Shown here: positions 28,201-40,367 of the stretch, piece after piece
Numbering within the stretch: the stretch's first letter is position 1
Layout: the number at the start of each line of letters is the position of its first letter
Assembly: GCF_016803395.1 (NCBI RefSeq)
Contig: NZ_JAEVHL010000004.1
Location: 31,717-95,716, forward strand
Direction: 5' to 3'
DNA: 64,000 nucleotides
From: Micromonospora tarensis
Lineage (GTDB): Bacteria > Actinomycetota > Actinomycetes > Mycobacteriales > Micromonosporaceae
Notes under the pieces: model-generated
The model's input: only the letters and a program-made list of their open reading frames with translations
Databases searched by the model: none
What the model was told of the DNA's origin: nothing
Program-made: the position numbers and the translations under genes

Positions 28201-28363
28201 CCCGGACCAGGGTGAGCAGTTCGGCCTTGTTCTCCTTGAGCGCGGCGCGCAGTTCGTCGGTGAGGGCGTTCCTGGGGGCGCGGACGCGGAGTTCGTCCCC
28301 GTCGGCCCAGAGCATCACGCCTCGCCGGGAGAGATCCGCGGCCAGTTCCTGCACGGTTCCCAT
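25220..28363 (-). CDS. NRPS Cy-A(Cys), frame-broken before its PCP
   Basis: 1047 residues. Residues ~1-70 form a docking/TubC-like helix region. A heterocyclization domain (~75-500) shows Z1 [24 protein letters not shown] and LPPPPELPI, but its catalytic motif reads SLLVSD: the first Asp of DxxxxD is Ser. The A domain (~530-1030) has [54 protein letters not shown] and [14 protein letters not shown]. The pocket reads DLYNLSLIWK (cysteine). The last ~14 residues are out-of-frame translation; one extra base near 25243-25262 fuses it to the PCP-reductase ORF. It follows the PKS stop by 21 bp. Confidence 0.9.
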   Translation of the reverse strand: [1047 protein letters not shown]

Positions 28364-28384
28364 CGCATACTCCTCCAGCTGATG

Positions 28385-33836
<5,452 letters not shown>

Positions 33837-33847
<11 letters not shown>

Positions 33848-34106
33848 GCGGACCCGCGCTGATTCCGGCTACGTGTTCGGCCAGTGCGGAGATGGTGGGG
33901 TACTCCCACGTCAGCGTCTCGGACAGCGTGACACCCAGCATTTTTGCGAGGTCGCCGACCAATGCGACGCTGGCGGCCGACGTGAGGCCATTGGCAATGA
34001 ATGACGCGTCTACGTCAATCTCTTCCGGGTCGATGTCTTGTCGAATAGCGATCTGCTTGACCAGCCAGTCCTCTATCCCTCGGCCGGCGGACATCGCCGA
34101 TGGCAC
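33837..34106 (-). CDS. Stand-alone acyl carrier protein, first gene of PKS operon
   Basis: 89 residues. The attachment motif reads IANGLTSAASVAL, with Thr in place of the Asp before the Ser. It is the first gene of the leftward operon, and its end overlaps the PKS start by 11 bp. The GTG at 34106 follows GGAAGGTGAG; ATG 34094 is an alternative. It could carry the starter unit made by the KAS III or methyltransferase proteins before transfer to the PKS KS (inference). Confidence 0.85.
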
Positions 34107-34215
34107 GGCAGCTCACCTTCCGTGTGGCGGACATTTTGAACGGGTCGCGACTTGAATTTCGCAAGCTCGGCCGGCGTGAACAAGCCCCGAGGGAGCGGAC
34201 GACAATCCGTTCTCA

Positions 34216-34237
34216 GGTGCGCACCATGGTGCGCACC
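34216..34237. promoter_or_regulatory. Palindromic operator candidate between PKS operon and KAS III gene
   Basis: GGTGCGCACC occurs twice, separated by AT, giving a perfect 22-bp palindrome whose halves are also palindromic. It lies in the divergent region 34107-34320, 110 bp from the ACP start and 84 bp from the KAS III start. A related site lies upstream of the cysteine desulfurase gene (43097-43116). Confidence 0.5.
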
Positions 34238-34320
34238 CCAGATACCCGGCAGCCCATCGGGAAGCGGTTAGCATCGAAGACCCGGGTGATTCTCGTCGAG
34301 CCTCCGGCTTAAGGAGTGCC

Positions 34321-35358
34321 ATGGCACAAACAACCGATGAGCGCGGAACCGGCGCAATTCTGTGCGGGCTGGGTGTCTGTCTGCCCGAACGGGAGGTCGG
34401 GAACGACGAGCTGGGCGCGCGGCTCGGCGTGAGCGACGACTGGATCGCGCAGCGTACCGGGATCCGGCGACGCCGCGTCGCGGCTCCCGGGGTCAGCACG
34501 GGCGACCTCGCCGCCGCGGCCGGGCGCCGGGCACTGGAGGCGGCCGGCACCACCCGGGTGCAGGCGGTGGTCCTGGCCACGACGACGCCGGACCACCTCA
34601 TCCCCGGTACGGCGCCCTGGGTGGCCGCCCGCCTCGGCCTGGACGGCGTCGCCGCCTTCGACGTCAACGCGGGCTGCAGCGGCTTCCTCTATGGGCTCGT
34701 TGTCGCCCAGGGTCTGCTCAGCGTCGGTGTCGCCGAGCGGGTGCTGCTGGTCAGCGCGGACATCATCACCCGGGTGGCCGACCCCGATGACCCACGGACC
34801 ACCCCACTGTTCGGTGACGGCGCGGGTGCCGTGGTCCTGCGCCGTGGCGCACCGGAGGAGAGCGGCGCGCTCGGACCGTTCGATCTGGGTAGCGACGGGG
34901 CCAACAGCGAGGTGGTGCACATCCCGGGCGGCGGAGCCCGGCACCGCGCCGCGCCCGGAGACCGGGCTCCGTTCCTCACCATGGCCGGCCGGGAGCTGTT
35001 CCGGCACGCCGTGCACCGGATGCAGGCCTCGTCCCGGCGCGCGGTCGAGCGGGCCGGCTGGGCGCTCACCGAGATCGACGCGGTCGCCCCGCACCAGGCC
35101 AACCAGCGCATCTCCGCGGGCGTCGCGCGCGGTCTCGGCATCCCCGAGCAGCGGGTGCTGTCCAACATCGCCGAGGTGGGCAACACCTCGGCCGCGTCCA
35201 TTCCGCTCGTGCTGCACCACGCCGTGCACACGGGCGCGCTCAAGCCGGGCATGCGGGTGCTGCTGACCGCGTTCGGCGGTGGGCTGGCCTGGGCGTCCAC
35301 CACCCTGGTCTGGCCGGACATGACGGTGCCCGGCCCCGCGCCGGAACCGGCCGGCTGA
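34321..35358 (+). CDS. 3-oxoacyl-ACP synthase III (KAS III/FabH-like)
   Basis: 345 residues with the full KAS III triad: NAGCSGF (Cys), PHQANQRI (His) and NIAEVGNTSAAS (Asn). It would condense a CoA- or ACP-bound starter with malonyl-ACP, or transfer an acyl group. AAGGAG precedes the ATG. It is divergent from the PKS operon across a 214-bp region with a palindromic site and probably shares its control. Confidence 0.93.
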   Translation: MAQTTDERGTGAILCGLGVCLPEREVGNDELGARLGVSDDWIAQRTGIRRRRVAAPGVSTGDLAAAAGRRALEAAGTTRVQAVVLATTTPDHLIPGTAPWVAARLGLDGVAAFDVNAGCSGFLYGLVVAQGLLSVGVAERVLLVSADIITRVADPDDPRTTPLFGDGAGAVVLRRGAPEESGALGPFDLGSDGANSEVVHIPGGGARHRAAPGDRAPFLTMAGRELFRHAVHRMQASSRRAVERAGWALTEIDAVAPHQANQRISAGVARGLGIPEQRVLSNIAEVGNTSAASIPLVLHHAVHTGALKPGMRVLLTAFGGGLAWASTTLVWPDMTVPGPAPEPAG

Positions 35359-35377
35359 GGGCGCGGATCCGCGGCCA

Positions 35378-35421
35378 CGGCCGGCTGAGGGCGCGTCAGC
35401 GGACCTGCGCTCAGCCGGCCG
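35378..35421. terminator. Bidirectional terminator hairpin between KAS III and methyltransferase genes
   Basis: CGGCCGGCTGAG and CTCAGCCGGCCG form a perfect 12-bp stem with a 20-bp loop between two convergent genes. The left arm is part of an 18-bp direct repeat (35348-35365 and 35378-35395) that also covers the KAS III stop codon. Confidence 0.6.
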
Positions 35422-35423
35422 CC

Positions 35424-36497
35424 TCAGTCCGGGCGGCGGGTGAAACGGCCCAGCTTCCACTCCACGTTCACCCCGTGCGCGGTCCCGGCCGGGCCGCGCA
35501 TCAACTCGGGCAGCACCAGGTCAAGCATCAGGTGGCGGATCACCGCCTCACGGAGCGGGCGGTCGGTGATCTCCGCGAAGTACTCCTGCTGGTTGGCCGG
35601 AACGAGGGCGGTCAGGAGGCACTCCTCGGCCAGCAGCTCGTACGTCCGGCGTTCGATGCCGCCCACGAAGAACGGCGTCAGCGCGGCGGCCACCGCCTCG
35701 CTGTGCATCGGGGTGGGCAGGATCCTGCGGTCGGCGCGCCGTTGCGCGTCCGCGCGCAACGATTGCCGCACCGAGGCCACCGCCTCGCGCAGCACCGGTG
35801 CCAGGCTGGCCGGGTCAGCGGTGTCGAGGGCGGCCAGCCAGCGCCCGCGGACGAGCCGGTTGGCGTCGTGGAACAGCACCGAGTCGGCCTGCCGGTCGGC
35901 CAGGTCGGGCGCGCTGAAGGTGAGCAGACCACCGGGCCGCAGCACCTCGGCGATGGACGTCGCGGCTCGCCGCATGACCTTCTCGGCGAGCAGGTGGAAG
36001 ACCATGTTCGCGACGACGGCGTCGACCTGCCGCCCACCGAGGACCTCCCGCAGCGGGCGGAACGGCCCGCCGCCGGGCTCGCGGAGGGCGTGGAAGCGGG
36101 TCCAGGGTACGTCGCGCAGCAGCTGGTACCCCTGGGCGAACCACCCGCCCGGGAGGTCCACGAGGTGCAGCTCGAACGTCGCGCCGCGCTCGGCCAGGCG
36201 CGGTACGACGCCCCGTTCGTGGCACGCCTTGGTCAGTTCGATGGAGGCGAGGCCCGTGCCGGCCCCGTAGTCCAGCACCCGGACGACGTCACCGGCGCGG
36301 ACCTGGCCGATGCGCTCCTCCATCACCTCCAGGATGTGGTCGACGACGAGGCCGGTCGCCCCGGAGCACCAGGTCCGCGGGCGACCCAGGTCCCCGTCGG
36401 TGAACAGCAGCCGGTGCAGGCCGACGCCGTCGGCCAGGTCGTCGCGCGGACCCGGCGTCCAGCTGTCGTGCCGTTCCGGTGGCGGGTCGACCGGCAT
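35424..36497 (-). CDS. SAM-dependent methyltransferase (second half of a methyltransferase pair)
   Basis: About 357 residues from ATG 36497. SAM motif I is VRVLDYGAGTGLASIEL, and VVANMVFHLLAEKV and EVLRPGGLLTFSAPD follow. The same frame is open to 36605, and the preceding methyltransferase runs into this region out of frame, its recognisable end touching this start. One extra base near 36495-36500 would fuse both into one two-domain protein, so a MT1-MT2 didomain is the likely original. Its target is probably a carrier-bound acyl unit (inference). Confidence 0.8.
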   Translation of the reverse strand: MPVDPPPERHDSWTPGPRDDLADGVGLHRLLFTDGDLGRPRTWCSGATGLVVDHILEVMEERIGQVRAGDVVRVLDYGAGTGLASIELTKACHERGVVPRLAERGATFELHLVDLPGGWFAQGYQLLRDVPWTRFHALREPGGGPFRPLREVLGGRQVDAVVANMVFHLLAEKVMRRAATSIAEVLRPGGLLTFSAPDLADRQADSVLFHDANRLVRGRWLAALDTADPASLAPVLREAVASVRQSLRADAQRRADRRILPTPMHSEAVAAALTPFFVGGIERRTYELLAEECLLTALVPANQQEYFAEITDRPLREAVIRHLMLDLVLPELMRGPAGTAHGVNVEWKLGRFTRRPD

Positions 36498-37942
36498 CGG
36501 CCGTCGGTCACGAGGTGGTTCGCGGAGACCGCGACGAACGGCTTGTTCCGCGGGTACCGGCGTTCGAGATGACCGACCGGCTGCAGGCCGGCGAGCCCGC
36601 AGCAACGCAGGAACGCGGAGTACTCGATGAGGTACTGGTGGGACAGGGCGTGATAGGTGTCGAGTGCCGCCGAATGGGTCGTACCGACCTGGTGACGGGC
36701 CACGCTCGGGGCCACGCTGTGCGCCTCGATGACGACCAGTCCGAACCTGCCGACGTGCCGCCGCCAGCGTCTCAGGTGGGCGACGAGGTCCGACTCGACC
36801 TCGCGGGCGCTCAGCGGCCCCCCGTCGGGGGCCAGGTAGACCCCGGTGGACCAGCCCGGCACGTCGTCGGCCGGGTCAAGCCCCAGATAGGTGCGGTCGT
36901 GGTCGAGGAACGACCGGATGTGCAGCCCGTCGTCGATCGCGAGGCCGTGTTCGGCGAGCCGGGTACGCAGGCTGTCGGGATCGGTGACGTCGCCGATCAG
37001 CAGCAGCGGGTCGGGCACGCCCGCGGCGTCGAGCACCTCACGAGCCCGCTCCAGGGCGACCGGGCTCGCGTCGATGCCGACGTAGCGGACCCCGTCACCG
37101 AGCAGGTCGTACAGGTGGGCGAGCCAGGTTCCGTCGCCGCAGCCCATGTCGGCGACGAAGGACGGCCGGGGCGTACGGGCGAAGATCTCCTGGACGATCG
37201 GGTCGGTGTCGGTGAAGTACCGGCGGTGCGCGGCCGAGCTGGCCTGCACGTTTATCCGCCGCTGGCAGTGCCATTCGCCGTCGCCGGGGCGGACCACCAG
37301 CTCGCCGCGGAACAGCGCCGGCAGCCGGCTGAGCATGGGCAGATAGGACCCGACGAGCCCGCAGTGGTCGGCGAAGTCGAGGAAGGCGGCTCCGGTCCCG
37401 GTCCAGGCGTCGTCGCGGTCGAGCCACCCGAGCAGCCGGAACAGTCGCGCGAAGTCGCCGGTCGGCCGTTTCAGCGCTCCGGTGCCGTGCAGGGTCAGGA
37501 TTGCCGGCACGGCGAGGGCCGCGTCGAGATAGGTGGTGAGCGGGTCGGTCGGGTCGGTGTCAGCCCGCCACCGCTCGTGCTCGGCGAGCAGCGCGGCGAA
37601 GGCGGACCGGGTGACCGCGTCCCAGGGGGTGTCCCAGCAGTCGGGGCTGTTGTCGTCGAAGCGGGCGAGGAACGCGCCGCCCGCGACGAGCCGATCCCGG
37701 TGCCGCAGCGCCGCCAGGCCCCGCTCGGTCCAGGCCGGGGCGGGGTCGGTCTCGATCCAGCCAGCCGCCGCCAGGCAGTGCCAGGCCGCTTCCACATAGC
37801 CGGTCCCGGGCAGGTCTCCCGTGCCACAGGGTTTGCCGTCCAGCAGCTCTAGCGCGTCGAACGCGAAGCACGCCGTGGCGAGCAGCACTCCATCCTGGAA
37901 GAGGAACGCGGTTCGACGCGCCTCGGCACGATACTGCCGCAT
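36323..37942 (-). CDS. SxtA/AprA-type starter-unit C-methyltransferase
   Basis: 539 residues, of which the last ~57 (below about 36498) are out-of-frame translation after an apparent one-base loss. The SAM motif is VADMGCGDGTWLAHLYDLL. From memory, LHIRSFLDHDR, GSYLPMLSRLPALFRGE, HQYLIEYSAFLR and the late ERRYPRNKPFVAVSANH match the first methyltransferase domain of saxitoxin SxtA and apratoxin AprA, which C-methylate malonyl-ACP to make propionyl, isobutyryl or pivaloyl-type starters, with iron in AprA. The GNAT and ACP domains that follow in SxtA are absent. A direct-repeat promoter element lies upstream (38129-38175). Confidence 0.78.
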   Translation of the reverse strand: MRQYRAEARRTAFLFQDGVLLATACFAFDALELLDGKPCGTGDLPGTGYVEAAWHCLAAAGWIETDPAPAWTERGLAALRHRDRLVAGGAFLARFDDNSPDCWDTPWDAVTRSAFAALLAEHERWRADTDPTDPLTTYLDAALAVPAILTLHGTGALKRPTGDFARLFRLLGWLDRDDAWTGTGAAFLDFADHCGLVGSYLPMLSRLPALFRGELVVRPGDGEWHCQRRINVQASSAAHRRYFTDTDPIVQEIFARTPRPSFVADMGCGDGTWLAHLYDLLGDGVRYVGIDASPVALERAREVLDAAGVPDPLLLIGDVTDPDSLRTRLAEHGLAIDDGLHIRSFLDHDRTYLGLDPADDVPGWSTGVYLAPDGGPLSAREVESDLVAHLRRWRRHVGRFGLVVIEAHSVAPSVARHQVGTTHSAALDTYHALSHQYLIEYSAFLRCCGLAGLQPVGHLERRYPRNKPFVAVSANHLVTDGRCRSTRHRNGTTAGRRVRATTWPTASACTGCCSPTGTWVARGPGAPGRPASSSTTSWR

Positions 37943-38128
37943 GACGAATCTCCTCGGTGAGGTACGACGAGGGCGACCTCTGTCCCGGCTTGTCCCTCGT
38001 CAGCACCGAAATTGATGAGCACCGGCGTGACCGCAGGTAAAGGGAAACTGTCCTCAGGGTCGCTCTCGTTCCGGTGGTCGCGGCACCGCCGACCATGACA
38101 AACATTCGCGAGAATCCGTAGGTACGGG

Positions 38129-38175
38129 CAAGCCCCGGGGGTGCGGACGATTCGGCACGCGAAGGTGCGGACGAT
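38129..38175 (-). promoter_or_regulatory. Direct-repeat promoter element, copy 1
   Basis: On the + strand GGTGCGGACGAT occurs at 38140 and again at 38164, 24 bp apart, preceded by CAAGCCCCGGG. Nearly the same arrangement lies upstream of the P450 gene at 47361-47405. Read leftwards, GGCTTGCCC beside the repeats could be a -35 box for the methyltransferase gene starting at 37942. Confidence 0.4.
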
Positions 38176-38181
38176 GGGCCG

Positions 38182-38757
38182 CTACCGGGGTGCGGAGCGG
38201 GCCCGCAGCTGCGCGCGTTCCCCTTGGTGACCGAAGAGCAGGAGCACCTCCGCCGGGGTGGGGTCGGCGCTGTCGAAGAAGTGCGGGACCCGGCAGTCGA
38301 ACTCGGCCACCTCACCCTCGGTCAGCACCAGGTCCTGGTCGTCCAGGAGCAGCCGCAGCCGGCCATGCAGCACGTACATCCATTCGTAGCCCTCGTGGCT
38401 GCGCTGCTCCGGGGCGCGGTGCCGCGGCGGGATGACCACCTTGTGCGCCTGGACGCCGCCGGGCCGACGGGTCAGCGGGATGTAGGTCATGCCGTCGCGC
38501 TGGACCGGTCGCAGATGGATGCGCGGGTCCCCGGTCGGCGGTGCGCCGATCAGCTCGTCGATCTGCACCCCGTACGCCTCGGCGAGCGGCAGCAGCAGAT
38601 CGAGGGTGGGCCGACGACGACCGGCCTCCAACCGCGACAGCGTGGACACCGAGATGCCCGTCTCGGTTGCCACATCGGCGAGGGTCGTTCCGCGTTGCCT
38701 GCGGAAAGCCCGTAGGCGGGGTCCGACTCCGGCCAACACCTCAGCCACGTTTGCCAT
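38182..38757 (-). CDS. HTH (XRE) transcriptional regulator with C-terminal cupin
   Basis: 191 residues. An N-terminal helix-turn-helix (LADVATETGISVSTLSRLEA) is followed by a cupin (HRAPEQRSHEGYEWMYVLHG and EFDCRVPHFFDS). Such proteins usually repress adjacent catabolic or redox genes and sense a small ligand. It is divergent from the flavoprotein-methyltransferase gene with ~50 bp between the starts, so it probably controls that gene and itself. ATG 38757 was chosen because the HTH follows directly. Confidence 0.9.
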   Translation of the reverse strand: MANVAEVLAGVGPRLRAFRRQRGTTLADVATETGISVSTLSRLEAGRRRPTLDLLLPLAEAYGVQIDELIGAPPTGDPRIHLRPVQRDGMTYIPLTRRPGGVQAHKVVIPPRHRAPEQRSHEGYEWMYVLHGRLRLLLDDQDLVLTEGEVAEFDCRVPHFFDSADPTPAEVLLLFGHQGERAQLRARSAPR

Positions 38758-38808
38758 TCCTGCAATTTTATTTGGTCGTCCTGTCGGGCGGTAGCGAAGG
38801 TGGAGAAC

Positions 38809-40347
38809 ATGATGCAGACATTCGATGTCGCGGTGCTCGGCGGCGGCCCGGCCGGGCTGAGCGGCGCAGTGTCCCTGGCCCGGTCCCGCCGTTCGGTCGT
38901 CGTGGTGGATGCCGGGTCGCCGCGCAACGCGCCCAGTGCGGCCGTGCACGGATTCCTGTCCCGCGACGGGATCGCTCCGCTCGAACTCGCCGAGATCGGG
39001 CGCACGGAGGTCAAGCGGTACGGCGGACTGGTGCTGCCGGCGAAGGTCGTCGCGGCGCGCGCCGACGGCAACCGGTTCGTGGTGAGCCTCGACGACGGCG
39101 AGTCGATCACGGCGCGGCGGCTGCTGGTGACCACCGGTGTCACCGACGAGCTACCCGAGGTTCCCGGCATCGCCGAACGGTGGGGCCGCGACGTGGTGCA
39201 CTGCCCGCACTGCCACGGGTGGGAGCTACGTGACCAGCCGGTCGGGGTGCTCGCCACGCACACCGAGTGGGCGGTGCGCCAGGCGTTGATGTTCCGGCAG
39301 CTCACCTCTGAGGTGACCTTCTTCCAGCACACCGCCCCGGCGCTGAGCGAGCAGCAGGCGGCCCAACTGAGCGCCTGGGGCATCGCGGTGGTCAGCGGGC
39401 CGGTCGACGCGGTGCAGGTGGCCGATGACCGGATCGCCGGGCTGCGGCTGGCCGACGGCACCACCGTCGCCTGTTCGGTGGTGGTGGTCGCACCCCGGCT
39501 GGTGGCCAACTCGGGCGTGCTCGCCGACCTCGGTCTCGAGCCGACCGCGCATCCGATGGGCGTCGGCGAGTTCATAGCCGCCGACCCGACCGGAAAGACG
39601 AGCACGCCCGGGGTTTGGGTGGCGGGCAACGTCACCGACATCATGGCGCAGGTCACGGCCTCGGCCAGCGGTGGCGCGGCCGCGGCGGCGGCGATCCACG
39701 GCGACCTGATCGCCGAGGACACCAAGCTCACCATGCGGGTGTTGTCGCAGGACTTCTGGGACGAGCGATACTCCGCGGACAAGCAGGTGTGGAGCGGCGA
39801 CCCCAATCCACATCTGGTCGCCACCGCCGCGGACCTGTCTCCCGGCACGGCGCTGGACCTGGGCTGCGGCGAGGGCGCGGACGCGATCTGGCTGGCCGCG
39901 CGGGGCTGGCAGGTCACCGGGGTCGACCTGTCGCAGGCGGCCCTGGACCGGGCCGCCCAGCATGCCGCCGAGGCCGGCGTCCAGGTCAACTGGCGGCAGG
40001 GCGACGTCGCCGGGTGGGATCCCGCACCGGAGCGGTTCGACCTGGTGTCGGTGCAGTACGTGCACCTGCCCCGCACCGTGCTGGACCCGCTGCTGCGCCG
40101 GCTGGCCGCGGCCGTACGCCCCGGCGGGACGCTCCTGGTCGTCGGCCATCACCCGGCCGACCTGGAGATACCGACGTTGCGGCGGCCACGCCTGCCGCAC
40201 CTGATGTTCCGGGCCGAGGAGATCGCCGCCGTGCTCGACCCAGCGGCGTGGGACATCGACGCCACCGCGCCCGAGCGCGGGGCCACCGACCCGGAGGGTC
40301 AACCGATCACGCTCACCGACGCGGTGCTGCGCGCGGTACGACGCTGA
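38809..40347 (+). CDS. Thioredoxin-reductase-like flavoprotein fused to SAM methyltransferase
   Basis: About 512 residues. Residues 1-305 form a two-dinucleotide-fold oxidoreductase with GGGPAGLSGAVSLA and a CPHC pair as in thioredoxin reductases. Residues 315-512 are a class I methyltransferase with ALDLGCGEGADAIWLAARG. This bifunctional layout, with a divergent XRE-cupin regulator, recurs in actinomycetes and may be independent of the cluster. It could still oxidise dithiols, as the related HlmD-type enzymes do (inference). Starts at 38809 and 38812 are both compatible with GGTGGAG. Confidence 0.88.
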   Translation: MMQTFDVAVLGGGPAGLSGAVSLARSRRSVVVVDAGSPRNAPSAAVHGFLSRDGIAPLELAEIGRTEVKRYGGLVLPAKVVAARADGNRFVVSLDDGESITARRLLVTTGVTDELPEVPGIAERWGRDVVHCPHCHGWELRDQPVGVLATHTEWAVRQALMFRQLTSEVTFFQHTAPALSEQQAAQLSAWGIAVVSGPVDAVQVADDRIAGLRLADGTTVACSVVVVAPRLVANSGVLADLGLEPTAHPMGVGEFIAADPTGKTSTPGVWVAGNVTDIMAQVTASASGGAAAAAAIHGDLIAEDTKLTMRVLSQDFWDERYSADKQVWSGDPNPHLVATAADLSPGTALDLGCGEGADAIWLAARGWQVTGVDLSQAALDRAAQHAAEAGVQVNWRQGDVAGWDPAPERFDLVSVQYVHLPRTVLDPLLRRLAAAVRPGGTLLVVGHHPADLEIPTLRRPRLPHLMFRAEEIAAVLDPAAWDIDATAPERGATDPEGQPITLTDAVLRAVRR

Positions 40348-40367
40348 CAACGGAGGATTCGATCACC

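Noticed and set aside
38809..40347. Flavoprotein-methyltransferase fusion as a novel system
   Set aside because: This bifunctional protein with a divergent XRE-cupin regulator is common in actinomycetes and may be unrelated to the cluster.
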